Source of the DNA: an uncultured Pelagibacteraceae bacterium
GTDB taxonomy: Bacteria > Pseudomonadota > Alphaproteobacteria > Pelagibacterales > Pelagibacteraceae
Length of the DNA stretch: 64,000 nucleotides
Assembly (NCBI GenBank): GCA_902584995.1
Contig: CACICF010000001.1
Location: 1 to 64,000, forward strand
Direction: 5' to 3'
Shown here: in pieces, positions 23,334 through 32,285 of the stretch
How the letters are laid out: each line of letters begins with the position of its first letter
Numbering within the stretch: the first letter of the stretch is position 1
The notes under the pieces: generated by a model
Database searches by the model: none
Told to the model about the DNA's origin: nothing
The model's input: the letters and a program-made list of their open reading frames with translations, nothing else
Position numbers and translations under genes: made by a program

Positions 23334-24839
23334 TCATTGGGTCGCCGGGAAAATAATTTCAACTTTTGCACCTTTGTTTGCGTTATTTTCAGCTTTTATT
23401 TGACCATTGTGTAATTCTACCAAGTTTTTTACTATATTAAGACCTAATCCAGAATGTTCACCAAAATTTTTTGGTCTATTGCTGTAAAATCTATTAAATA
23501 TTTTATTAGTATCTTTTTCAATAAATCCAGTACCCTCATCAATAACTGCAATTGTAGGATTTCCATCTTTATTATTAAATACATTAACTACTATTTCTTG
23601 ATTTGGGCCACTGAATGAAATTGAGTTTTCTAGTAAATTTGCAATTATTTGCTCTATTCTATTATTAATTCCATAAATTAAATAGTTTTCAGATCCATTA
23701 GATTTTAATTTAATGTTTATATTATCCTTTGTTTTATAAATATTGTTAAAATCATCAACAACTGAACTTGCTATATCTTTAATATCAATTTTTTGCATTT
23801 TTTCAGTTGAAATCACAACCTCATCTTTCAACATTTGAGAATAATCAGTAATAAGTCTCTCTATTCTTTCCACATCATGTGAAACAATATTAATCAATTT
23901 ATTCCTTTTTTCTTTATCATCAGTATCATAAATCACTTCTGAGGCACTTTTAAGAGAGGCTAATGGATTTCTTATTTCATGGAGTAAATCAGTTGAATAA
24001 TTTTCTGCCGTTGTAATTCTTTTATTTAATTCATTTGTCATCTCATCTAGTGACTTTGAAAGTATACCTAATTCATCATTTCTATTTTTTACACTTTCTA
24101 TATCTGCTTTCTCTTTACTTTTGTTCTTAATAATTTTTGTATAAGAAACTAGATTTTTAATTGGTTTTAGAAAATACCTATTTAAAACATAAGAAAATAT
24201 TAAAATAACTAGAAAAACAGCTATAGCTGTTCTTATAATGAAGTTTTCTCTCTCAGCAATTTTTTGAATTATATCATCAGCATTTTCTGAAATAAGTATA
24301 AAACCATTTGTTTTTTTATATTTCACATTTTGTATGCTGTATACAAAATGCTGTCCATTTACCTCTTTAACTTTGGTGATAGAAATTTTAGATTTCGAAG
24401 TATCATAATCTTTAATATCCTCATCAAATACTGTTGTAATATTTTTAGTATTTTTTGAAATATTTTTTTTGTTATCAGTATTTTCTAATAAATCTTCAAT
24501 AATCATTTCTGATGAAGGTATTGATCTAGTATCTCCCACTAATTTTAATTTATCATCAAAAAATATAACTCTATCTAATTTTTCAAAGTATGGAAATCTC
24601 GATTTTTTTGAAAAAAGAAATTCGTTAATACCATTCCTAGTAAATTTAATATCTGATTTATTTAAATTAAAAATTGTTTGATTAATAATTTCTGCATGAC
24701 TTTTCTCTTTTTCTGAAATTAAATCTTTCTGAATTGTCCCAAGATAAAAAAAGGTAAATATTCCTAAAACAATAAATACTACTAAATTAATAAATAAGAA
24801 TTTTTGTAATATGGAGAGGTTTTTTAGTATTTTTCCCAT
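23334..24839 (-). CDS. chvG: Sensor histidine kinase, ChvG-like
   Basis: A 501-residue membrane kinase. TM1 is at about residues 12-34, a periplasmic sensor of about 165 residues follows, and TM2 is at about 200-220. A HAMP linker (FLKPIKNLVSYTKII) and the HisKA H-box LLHEIRNPLASL come next, with phosphoacceptor His287. N, G1 and G2 boxes of the ATPase domain are visible (NLLENSISFSG, VIDEGTGF, HSGLGLNIV). It is paired with the OmpR-type regulator 5 nt upstream. ChvG-ChvI senses acid and envelope conditions in Rhizobiales. SAR11 genomes keep very few two-component systems, so it is probably an important one. Confidence 0.88.
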   Translation of the reverse strand: MGKILKNLSILQKFLFINLVVFIVLGIFTFFYLGTIQKDLISEKEKSHAEIINQTIFNLNKSDIKFTRNGINEFLFSKKSRFPYFEKLDRVIFFDDKLKLVGDTRSIPSSEMIIEDLLENTDNKKNISKNTKNITTVFDEDIKDYDTSKSKISITKVKEVNGQHFVYSIQNVKYKKTNGFILISENADDIIQKIAERENFIIRTAIAVFLVILIFSYVLNRYFLKPIKNLVSYTKIIKNKSKEKADIESVKNRNDELGILSKSLDEMTNELNKRITTAENYSTDLLHEIRNPLASLKSASEVIYDTDDKEKRNKLINIVSHDVERIERLITDYSQMLKDEVVISTEKMQKIDIKDIASSVVDDFNNIYKTKDNINIKLKSNGSENYLIYGINNRIEQIIANLLENSISFSGPNQEIVVNVFNNKDGNPTIAVIDEGTGFIEKDTNKIFNRFYSNRPKNFGEHSGLGLNIVKNLVELHNGQIKAENNANKGAKVEIIFPATQ

Positions 24840-24844
24840 AAGTA

Positions 24845-25549
24845 TTATTTAACATTCCATCTATATCCACTTCCATATCTTGTTTCAATTGCTGAAAAAT
24901 CACCATCTACTTTTTTAAACTTTTTCCTTATTCTTTTTACATGACTATCAATTGTTCTATCCTCTATGTCAGTATCTTCTCGGTAAGCAACATCCATCAG
25001 TAAGGCTCTCTCTTTGATCATGCCTGGCCTCTTTGCAAGCTCCTCAACTATTTTAAATTCAGTTGTTGTGAGTTTATCTGGCAATTGCTTTCCATCCCAT
25101 TCACATTCAAGCTGGGAAGGATCTAATTTTAATTTACCATGAGAAATTATATTTTTATTTTCTTCAATATTAATATCTTTATCTTTTTTTCTTAATTGAA
25201 CTTTGATTCTCTCAACTAAAACCTTTGTTGAAAATCCACCAGTCTTACCAACAAAATCATCTGCTCCTAGTTTTAATCCGCTTACCTCGTCAGTTACTTG
25301 GTCTTTTGATGTTAAAAAAATAACAGGCATAGAAGTTTTTTTTCTAAGTTTTCTTAAGAGTTCTTCTCCATCCATTCTTGGCATTTTTATATCTATAACC
25401 GCAAGATCTGGGGGTGTTCTTGTTAATCCAACAAGTGCATTTTCACCATCTATATAAGTTTGAACTTTAAAACCCTCCTCCTCTAAAGCCATCTGTACAG
25501 ACGTTAAAAGATTTCGATCATCATCTACTAAAGCTATCGTTTGCGACAT
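24845..25549 (-). CDS. chvI: Response regulator, ChvI-like (OmpR/PhoB family)
   Basis: A 234-residue regulator with a receiver domain (ALVDDDRNLL, phosphorylated Asp53 in AVIDIKMPRMDGEE, VIFLTSKD, FVGKTGG) and an OmpR-type winged helix (LTTTEFKIVEELAKRPG, then DRTIDSHVKRIRKKF, ending ETRYGSGYRW). The KTGGFS segment and insert after the receiver are characteristic of ChvI. It is followed after 5 nt by its kinase. It lies downstream of polA on the same strand with a 52-bp gap that can hold its promoter. Confidence 0.9.
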   Translation of the reverse strand: MSQTIALVDDDRNLLTSVQMALEEEGFKVQTYIDGENALVGLTRTPPDLAVIDIKMPRMDGEELLRKLRKKTSMPVIFLTSKDQVTDEVSGLKLGADDFVGKTGGFSTKVLVERIKVQLRKKDKDINIEENKNIISHGKLKLDPSQLECEWDGKQLPDKLTTTEFKIVEELAKRPGMIKERALLMDVAYREDTDIEDRTIDSHVKRIRKKFKKVDGDFSAIETRYGSGYRWNVK

Positions 25550-25601
25550 AATTTAGATTAAAAAATACTAAATTGTTCATAATAGGGCAATTGTTTGTTT
25601 G

Positions 25602-28376
25602 CTAATGGAGTTCACCCCAATTTTCCCCAATATTTACATCCACTAAAAGTGGTATCGAAAATGAATGAAGTTCACTATCTTTAACACTCAACATTAAATC
25701 CTTAATTAATTTAGTGCTTTTTTTTATTTCTTTTGAGCTTTCTTCGAAAATCAATTCATCATGGATTTGTAATAACATTTTCAAACTATTTTTTTTATTA
25801 TTAGAAATTTCTTTATTTATTCTAATCATGGCTAATCTCATTATCTCTGAGGCTGATCCCTGAATAGGAGCATTGATCGCTGCCCTTTCTTGAAAATTTC
25901 TTACATTGAAATTTTTGTCATTTATTCCAGTCAGATGAGTTTTTCTTCCAAAAATATTACTCACATAACCACTTTTTCTACAAAAATTTATTGTCGTTTT
26001 CATATAATCTTTAATTTCAGGGAATTTTTTAAAATATGAATTTAAAAATTCCTCTGCTTGATTGTTGGAAACATTAATTTGTTTTGCTAAACCGTATTGC
26101 GATATCCCATAAATAATACCAAAGTTAATTGCTTTTGCTTTTCTTCTTGTCTCTGCATCAATTTTATTAATTTCTTTTCCAAAAACCTGACTTGCTGTTA
26201 AATTGTGTATATCTTCATTATTTAAAAATGCTCTTTTTAGCTGCTTCACGTCTGCTAAGTCAGCTAATATTCTCATCTCGACTTGATTATAGTCTGCTGA
26301 AATTAATTTGTTGTTTTTTTCTGATACGAAAGCTTTTCTTATATCTTTACCATCATCTGATTTTATTGGAATATTTTGTAAATTTGGATCGCTAGATGCT
26401 AGCCTTCCTGTTGAAGTTGCTGCTAATAAAAATGATGTATGCACTCTATTAGTTTTTTGATTTACATGCTCAGGTAATGCATCTGAATAAGTATTCTTAA
26501 GCTTGCTGATTTGTCTCCACTCCAAGATCAGTTTTGGAAACTGATAACCTTTAAAAGCTAAATCCTCTAAAACAGATGCACTGGTAGCAAAGCTACCTTT
26601 TTTTGTTTTTTTAAGTGCTGCAATTTTTAAATTATTATACATAATTTCACCAAGTTGTTTGGTTGAACCTATATTGAATTTTTGTTTTGATATTTTAAAA
26701 ATTGCTTTTTCTAATTTTTCAATTTTTGATGAAAATTTTAAGGATAATTTACTAAGTGAAGATTTATTAAGCCTAATCCCCTTTATCTCCATATCTGCAA
26801 GTATTTTAATAAGAGGTTTTTCAAATAACTCATAAATATTTAATAATTTTTCAGCTTTTAAAGATTTTAAAAAAATTTGATATAATCGAAATGTTATATC
26901 TGAGTCCTCTGCCGCATAATCTTTAGCTTGTGCTACATCAACTTCAGAAAAATTAAGTTGTTTTTTGCCAGTTCCAACCAAATCTTTATATTTGATTGTT
27001 TTATGACCAAGGTGAATTTCTGAGAGAGTATCCATGTTATGTCTGTTTTTTCCAGCATCTAATGTGTAAGACATGAGCATAGTATCTTCCATAGAATTTA
27101 AGGTTATCCCACGATGATAAAAAACAATGAAGTCAAATTTGATATTTTGACCTATCTTTTTAATACTCCCATCCTCTAAATATTTTTTTAAAATGCTTAA
27201 TACTTTTTTTTCGTCCAGATTGTCTCCATTAACATGATTAAGAGGTATATAGCAGGCTTTTCCAATTCTGTTTGATATTGAAATACCTACTAATTTTGCT
27301 GTATGAGGATCTAAAGAGGTTGTTTCAGTATCTATTGCAAATTCACCAATTTCCTCAGATTGTCTCATCCAATCTTTTATTTCATTCTCATTCTTTATTA
27401 ATTGATAATTACTCTTTTTAATGTCTGACAAATTTTCTAAGTTTTTTTCAATATTTCTAGTTTCCTGATCATTTTTACCTCCATATTTTGAAATAGCAGA
27501 ACTCAACAACCTGTTAAATTCCATTTCTCTTAGAAAAGAATAGAGTTTATCTTTATCAACATTTTTTAATATAAATTCCTCAATTTTATTTTTTACTGGT
27601 ACATCTTTTTTTAATGTGACTAATTTTTTACTAATAATTGCGTCTTCCTTATTATTGATCAAGGTCTCCCTTCTTTTATTTTGTTTTATTTTTGACACAT
27701 TTTTCAATAAATTTTCTAAAGTTCCGTATTCATTAATTAATTCAGCTGCGGTCTTTACTCCAATACCTGGTACACCAGGCACATTATCTGTACTGTCACC
27801 AGCCAATGATTGAACATCTATTACTTTATCTGCGGTAACCCCAAATTTATTCAACACATCATCTTTGTTTATAAACTTGTTCTTCATAGGATCATAAATT
27901 CTGACACCTTTTTTATATAGTTGCATCAAATCTTTGTCAGAGGAAACAATTGTTACTTTAGCACCTAAGTCTAAAATTTTTTCTACATAAGTCGCAATCA
28001 AATCATCTGCTTCATAATTTATTAATTCAATTGAAGGTAAATTAAATGCTTTTACGGAGTTTCTTATGTATTCAAATTGAGGAATTAAATCATCAGGAGC
28101 ATCAGATCTATTTCCTTTATATTCTGAATAAATTTCATTTCTAAAATTTTTTCTAGCAGAGTCAAATATTACAGCAAAGTGCGTAGGCTTTTCTAAGTTA
28201 TCATTTGATTTTGAATCCTCTAATAATTTAAAAAGCATATTGCAAAATCCACTTACCGCACCAACTGGCAACCCATCACTTTTTCTAGTTAAAGGGGGTA
28301 AGGCGTAATATGCTCTAAAAATATAACCTGAGCCATCTATTAGGTAAAAATGATCACTTTTTTTAATTTTCTCCAT
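25602..28376 (-). CDS. polA: DNA polymerase I
   Basis: A 924-residue protein with all three domains. The N-terminal 5'-3' flap nuclease has YLIDGSGYIFRAYYALPPL, YEADDLIATY and DVQSLAGDSTDNVPGVPGIG. The 3'-5' proofreading domain retains FAIDTETTSLDP, so its Asp-Glu metal site looks intact, unlike in Bacillus or Thermus. The polymerase domain has DYNQVEMRILADLA (motif A), RRKAKAINFGIIYGIS (motif B) and LQIHDELIFE (motif C). It fills gaps and removes Okazaki primers. It is divergent from an ABC ATPase with a 50-bp gap. Confidence 0.96.
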   Translation of the reverse strand: MEKIKKSDHFYLIDGSGYIFRAYYALPPLTRKSDGLPVGAVSGFCNMLFKLLEDSKSNDNLEKPTHFAVIFDSARKNFRNEIYSEYKGNRSDAPDDLIPQFEYIRNSVKAFNLPSIELINYEADDLIATYVEKILDLGAKVTIVSSDKDLMQLYKKGVRIYDPMKNKFINKDDVLNKFGVTADKVIDVQSLAGDSTDNVPGVPGIGVKTAAELINEYGTLENLLKNVSKIKQNKRRETLINNKEDAIISKKLVTLKKDVPVKNKIEEFILKNVDKDKLYSFLREMEFNRLLSSAISKYGGKNDQETRNIEKNLENLSDIKKSNYQLIKNENEIKDWMRQSEEIGEFAIDTETTSLDPHTAKLVGISISNRIGKACYIPLNHVNGDNLDEKKVLSILKKYLEDGSIKKIGQNIKFDFIVFYHRGITLNSMEDTMLMSYTLDAGKNRHNMDTLSEIHLGHKTIKYKDLVGTGKKQLNFSEVDVAQAKDYAAEDSDITFRLYQIFLKSLKAEKLLNIYELFEKPLIKILADMEIKGIRLNKSSLSKLSLKFSSKIEKLEKAIFKISKQKFNIGSTKQLGEIMYNNLKIAALKKTKKGSFATSASVLEDLAFKGYQFPKLILEWRQISKLKNTYSDALPEHVNQKTNRVHTSFLLAATSTGRLASSDPNLQNIPIKSDDGKDIRKAFVSEKNNKLISADYNQVEMRILADLADVKQLKRAFLNNEDIHNLTASQVFGKEINKIDAETRRKAKAINFGIIYGISQYGLAKQINVSNNQAEEFLNSYFKKFPEIKDYMKTTINFCRKSGYVSNIFGRKTHLTGINDKNFNVRNFQERAAINAPIQGSASEIMRLAMIRINKEISNNKKNSLKMLLQIHDELIFEESSKEIKKSTKLIKDLMLSVKDSELHSFSIPLLVDVNIGENWGELH

Positions 28377-28426
28377 AATGTAATGATATCTTAATTTCTT
28401 TAAATGTAATAAATGTATGCCGTCAT

Positions 28427-29356
28427 ATGAATAAAAAAAACGTTTTAAATGTTAAAAACTTAAATAAAATTTATTCAAAAAAAGGCTCTAAACAAACACA
28501 TGCCCTTAATAATTTAAACTTAGAGGTGAAAGAGGGTGAAATTTTTGGATTACTAGGACCAAATGGAGCTGGAAAGAGCACATTTATAAATATTTTAGGT
28601 GGGTCAGTAATTAAAACTGACGGTGAAGTGAATGTTTGGGGATTTAATTTGGATAAGAATCCAAGACAAGTAAGAGCATCTATTGGAATAGTTCCACAAG
28701 AGGTAACACTAGATCCATTTTTCAGTCCCAGAAAATTATTAGAACTTCAAGCTGGATTATATGGAATAAGAGAAAAAGATAGAATTACTGAAACTATATT
28801 AAAACTTGTGTCACTAGAAGAACAAGCTGATAGTTATGCCAGGAGTTTGTCAGGAGGTATGAAAAGAAGATTATTAGTTGCTAAAGCAATGGTTCATCAA
28901 CCTCCAATTATAATTTTAGATGAGCCTACAGCAGGTGTAGACGTTGAACTTAGAACAACATTATGGGAAAACGTTAGATCACTTAATAAAAGAGGTGTCA
29001 CAACAATACTTACTACTCATTATCTTGAAGAGGCAGAAAAAATGTGTGATAGGATAGGTATTTTAAGTGAAGGAAATTTAGTTGCCTTAGATACAACAAA
29101 AAATCTTTTAGAAAGAATTCAAACTAAGATTGTTTATTTTATATTAGATAAAAAAACTAATATTAAAGATGGCCTATTCGAATCTTTAAAAATAATCTCA
29201 AACGAAGAAAAAAAATTAGTTTTGTCCTATGAGAAGAGCAAATTAAGTATTGATAGAATTATTGCAGAAATTAAAAAACAAGGTGTAATAATTCAGGATA
29301 TTTCAACTGACGATGGCGATCTTGAAGATGTGTTCTTAAGACTTACAAAAAGTTAA
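28427..29356 (+). CDS. ABC-2-type transporter ATP-binding protein
   Basis: A 309-residue single-domain ATPase. Walker A is GPNGAGKST, the Q-loop IVPQE, the signature LSGGMKRRLLVAKAMV and Walker B IIILDEPTAGVD, with H-loop LTTHYLEEAE. The C-terminal DGDLEDVFLRLT tail is typical of CcmA/DrrA/YadG-like exporters. These ATPases energise a separate ABC-2 membrane protein. None is adjacent here, because the next gene is the convergent actR with no gap at all. The permease may be elsewhere. Substrate unknown. Confidence 0.88.
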   Translation: MNKKNVLNVKNLNKIYSKKGSKQTHALNNLNLEVKEGEIFGLLGPNGAGKSTFINILGGSVIKTDGEVNVWGFNLDKNPRQVRASIGIVPQEVTLDPFFSPRKLLELQAGLYGIREKDRITETILKLVSLEEQADSYARSLSGGMKRRLLVAKAMVHQPPIIILDEPTAGVDVELRTTLWENVRSLNKRGVTTILTTHYLEEAEKMCDRIGILSEGNLVALDTTKNLLERIQTKIVYFILDKKTNIKDGLFESLKIISNEEKKLVLSYEKSKLSIDRIIAEIKKQGVIIQDISTDDGDLEDVFLRLTKS

Positions 29357-29923
29357 TTATCTAGGAGATCTTTTAGATAGAATTCTTTGAAGTGTTCTTC
29401 TGTGCATTTTTAGTCTTCTAGCCGTCTCAGAGACGTTTCTATTGCATAATTCAAATACCCTATGTATGTGCTCCCATTTTACTCTATCTGCTGACATAGG
29501 GTTTTCAGGTGGAGCTGGTTTTTGATTTGGATCTGCTAAAAGTGCTTTTTCAACGTCATCTGCATCTGCTGGTTTAGCTATATAATCTATTGCTCCCTCT
29601 TTAATGGCAGCAACTGCTGTTGGAATGTTTCCATACCCAGTTAACATTATGATTCTACTTTTTAGATTTCCTTTTTGAATTTCCTTTACAACCTCTAGTC
29701 CATTTCCATCATTCAATCTAAGATCCACTACAGCAAATGCTGGACTAAGAGTTTTAACGGTCTCTATCCCAACTTTTACACTCTCCGCTTGTGTAACAGT
29801 AAAGCCTTTTTTTTCCATGGCTCTAGCCAATCTTTGTCTGAATGGATTATCGTCGTCGACTATTAGTAGTGATTTATCCTCAAAATCACTCAGTTTTTTA
29901 AGTGTAGGTTGATTTATCATCAA
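29357..29923 (-). CDS. regA: Response regulator ActR/RegA/PrrA (global redox regulator)
   Basis: A 188-residue protein with an N-terminal receiver (LLIVDDDNPFRQRLARAMEKKG, phosphoacceptor Asp67 in AVVDLRLNDGNG, MLTGYGNIPTA, YIAKPADADD) and a Fis-type helix-turn-helix (WEHIHRVFELCNRNVSETA, then RRLKMHRRTLQRIL). The proline-rich linker before it and the near-invariant C-terminal helix are diagnostic of the alphaproteobacterial RegA/PrrA/ActR group. No kinase (RegB/PrrB) is adjacent. It controls respiration, CO2 and nitrogen genes in relatives. It is divergent from the polyamine operon and shares the 140-bp gap with its leader. Confidence 0.92.
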   Translation of the reverse strand: MMINQPTLKKLSDFEDKSLLIVDDDNPFRQRLARAMEKKGFTVTQAESVKVGIETVKTLSPAFAVVDLRLNDGNGLEVVKEIQKGNLKSRIIMLTGYGNIPTAVAAIKEGAIDYIAKPADADDVEKALLADPNQKPAPPENPMSADRVKWEHIHRVFELCNRNVSETARRLKMHRRTLQRILSKRSPR

Positions 29924-30063
29924 CCATATATGGAAATTAAATTAAATATTTCAATAGCATTATTTACTTTACATTAATAATTTTTCAGCATAAATGCTGC
30001 ACTTATGAAACTTGCATACTAGATATGCAGTTTTTTTTGTAAATTTTTTTTAGAGGTGCAGAT
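29924..30063 (+). promoter_or_regulatory. Structured leader upstream of the polyamine operon (candidate riboregulator)
   Basis: This 140-bp gap holds a CAGCA/TGCTG hairpin (29986-29999), then a TGCATA (30013-30018) / TATGCA (30024-30029) stem with loop CTAGA and eight T residues (30031-30038), which is terminator-like. TATGCA recurs exactly at the start codon (30063-30068) behind AGAGG. The same TGCATA could therefore pair either with the first copy or with the start codon. The speF RNA motif is a known leader of ornithine-decarboxylase genes in alphaproteobacteria. Whether this belongs to it was not testable here. Confidence 0.5.
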
Positions 30064-31242
30064 ATGCAAAAATTTAAGTCAGTTGAAGAATTAGTTAATC
30101 AACTGAGACCAACAAAACCTGTTTATTGTATTAGAAAAGAGTCAATAAAGTTGGCCTCTAAATACTTTCAAAAAAATTTTCCAGGCAAAATTCTTTATGC
30201 TTTAAAAACTAATCCTCATCCGGTAGTTTTAAAAACTATCCTTGAAAGCGGAATAAATAGTTTTGACGTAGCCTCTATTAAGGAGATAGAAACTATAAGA
30301 AAATTAAGTCCAAAAGCTGATTGCTCCTATATGCACACCGTAAAGAGCAGAGAAAGTATAAAAGATGCATATTTTAAACATAACGTAAAAACTTTCTCTT
30401 TAGATACTAAAGATGAATTAATAAAAATTCTTGAGAGCACAAATCACGCAGAAGACCTAAATTTATTTGTGAGAGTTTCTGTATCTAATGAACATGCGGA
30501 GATAGATTTATCGAAAAAATTTGGAGCGATTAATAATGAAGCTATTGGACTTCTAAGGTTAACTAAGCAATATGCAAAAAAGGTTGGGCTAAGTTTTCAT
30601 GTTGGTTCACAGTGCATGCACCCGATATCATATTCTAAAGGAATATTTGAAATTGGTAGTATTATAAAAAAAACTAAAATTATACCTGATGTAATAAATG
30701 TTGGGGGAGGCTTTCCAACTGTTTACCCAGATTTAGTTCCTCAATCTTTAGAAAAATACTTTGACGAAATCAAAAAAAGTTTAGAAAATTTAAAGATAGA
30801 AAAACTTCCAGAAATTATATGTGAACCTGGTAGAGCAATTGTTGCAGAGAGTGGTTCAACAATAGTTAGAGTAGATTTAAGAAAAAAACAAAAACTTTAT
30901 ATAAATGACGGAACTTACGGAACTTTATTTGATGCCGGTGTTCCAAATATTGTATACCCTTCAAAAATGATTACTGACGGTAGAGTTATTTCAAAAAAAC
31001 TAACATCATTTGATTTCTATGGCCCAACATGTGATAGCATGGATTATATGAAAGGACCTTTTATCTTACCTAACAATATAAAAGAAAATGATTATATAGA
31101 GCTCGGACAACTTGGAGCTTATGGACTTACTTTTAGAACCAACTTTAATGGATTTTACTCTGATGAAATTTATGAAGTTGAAGATAATCCTATAATGACC
31201 ATGTATGACAAAGAGGCTAATAAAGAGTTTCTTGTTGCTTAA
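30064..31242 (+). CDS. Ornithine/arginine-type decarboxylase (alanine racemase fold, group IV)
   Basis: A 392-residue PLP enzyme. The Schiff-base Lys is in LYALKTNPHP. Other family marks are INSFDVASIKEIE, FHVGSQ, INVGGGFPTVYP, ICEPGRAIVAESGS and the active-site Cys loop FYGPTCDSMDYM. GPTCDSxD is the ornithine decarboxylase hallmark rather than that of diaminopimelate or carboxynorspermidine decarboxylase. It is upstream of agmatine-degrading genes in one operon, which needs agmatine made from arginine, so it may accept Arg. It overlaps the next gene by 1 nt (TAATG). A structured leader lies ahead of it. Confidence 0.85.
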   Translation: MQKFKSVEELVNQLRPTKPVYCIRKESIKLASKYFQKNFPGKILYALKTNPHPVVLKTILESGINSFDVASIKEIETIRKLSPKADCSYMHTVKSRESIKDAYFKHNVKTFSLDTKDELIKILESTNHAEDLNLFVRVSVSNEHAEIDLSKKFGAINNEAIGLLRLTKQYAKKVGLSFHVGSQCMHPISYSKGIFEIGSIIKKTKIIPDVINVGGGFPTVYPDLVPQSLEKYFDEIKKSLENLKIEKLPEIICEPGRAIVAESGSTIVRVDLRKKQKLYINDGTYGTLFDAGVPNIVYPSKMITDGRVISKKLTSFDFYGPTCDSMDYMKGPFILPNNIKENDYIELGQLGAYGLTFRTNFNGFYSDEIYEVEDNPIMTMYDKEANKEFLVA

Positions 31243-32282
31243 TGTCAGACAATAAAAATCAATCAAGTAATAGAAAGAGTGATTTACTCAGTAAAGAAGT
31301 TGAGCATATTGATATAACTTCTTTTGACGCTCGAAAAATTGTTTCCTCAATGGAAAAAATGTCTTTTGCTTCCAGAGAGACTGCAAATGCTGCAAATATT
31401 TATAATGAAATGATAAAAGATAAAGATTGTACTATCTTTATGACTCTTGCAGGATCAACCTCTGCTGCTGGATGTATGCATATATATAGAGATTTAGTTA
31501 AATATAATATGGTTGATGCAATAGTAGCTACTGGTGCTTCAATTATTGATATGGATTTCTTTGAGGCACTTGGTTTTAAGCATTACCAGGGATCACAGTA
31601 TCAAGATGATACAGAGTTAAGAAACAACTACATAGATAGAATATATGATACTTACATTGATGAAGAAGAGCTTCAGATGTGCGATAAAACCATCGGGGAA
31701 ATTGCAGATCAATTGGAGCCCAAAAGTTACACATCAAGAGAATTTATAAAAGAGATTGGCAAATATCTTAAAACTAATGCAAAAAAGAAAGATTCATTAA
31801 TTGAAGTTGCCTATGACAATAATGTCCCAATTTTCTGTCCTGCCTTTACTGACTCAAGTGCTGGATTTGGTCTTGTGATGCACCAAGAAAGAAACCCAAA
31901 AAATCATATTACAATCGACTCAGTTAGAGAGTTTAGAGAATTAACAGAAATTAAAATAAAATCTAAAGGGTCAGGACTTTTTATGATAGGAGGAGGTGTA
32001 CCAAAAAATTTTATTCAAGACACTGTCATATGTGCTGAACTTTTAGGTAAAGATGTAGATATGCATAAATATGCTGTTCAAATAACAGTTGCTGATTCAA
32101 GAGATGGAGCATGTAGTAGCTCAACATTAAAAGAAGCAAGCTCATGGGGCAAAGTAGATATTGCTAAAGAGCAAATGGTTTTTGCGGAAGCAACAAGTGT
32201 GTTACCCTTAATTGCAAGTGACGTTTATCATAAAGGTGAATGGAAAAATAGAGAGAGAAAAAATTTTTCCAAGATATTTTGA
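31242..32282 (+). CDS. Deoxyhypusine synthase-family protein (bacterial, probably a polyamine-forming enzyme)
   Basis: A 346-residue NAD-dependent deoxyhypusine-synthase fold protein. TLAGSTSAAGCMHIYRDLV, VDAIVATGASIIDMDFFE, FCPAFTDSSAGFGL and the GGGVPKNFIQDT loop with the active-site Lys position are visible. Bacteria lack eIF5A, the eukaryotic substrate, and bacterial members are thought to make homospermidine or related polyamines; I recall that from the literature and it should be verified. Its place between a PLP decarboxylase and AguB/AguA supports a polyamine role. Start ATG overlaps the upstream stop (TAATG). Confidence 0.85.
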   Translation: MSDNKNQSSNRKSDLLSKEVEHIDITSFDARKIVSSMEKMSFASRETANAANIYNEMIKDKDCTIFMTLAGSTSAAGCMHIYRDLVKYNMVDAIVATGASIIDMDFFEALGFKHYQGSQYQDDTELRNNYIDRIYDTYIDEEELQMCDKTIGEIADQLEPKSYTSREFIKEIGKYLKTNAKKKDSLIEVAYDNNVPIFCPAFTDSSAGFGLVMHQERNPKNHITIDSVREFRELTEIKIKSKGSGLFMIGGGVPKNFIQDTVICAELLGKDVDMHKYAVQITVADSRDGACSSSTLKEASSWGKVDIAKEQMVFAEATSVLPLIASDVYHKGEWKNRERKNFSKIF

Positions 32283-32285
32283 TTA

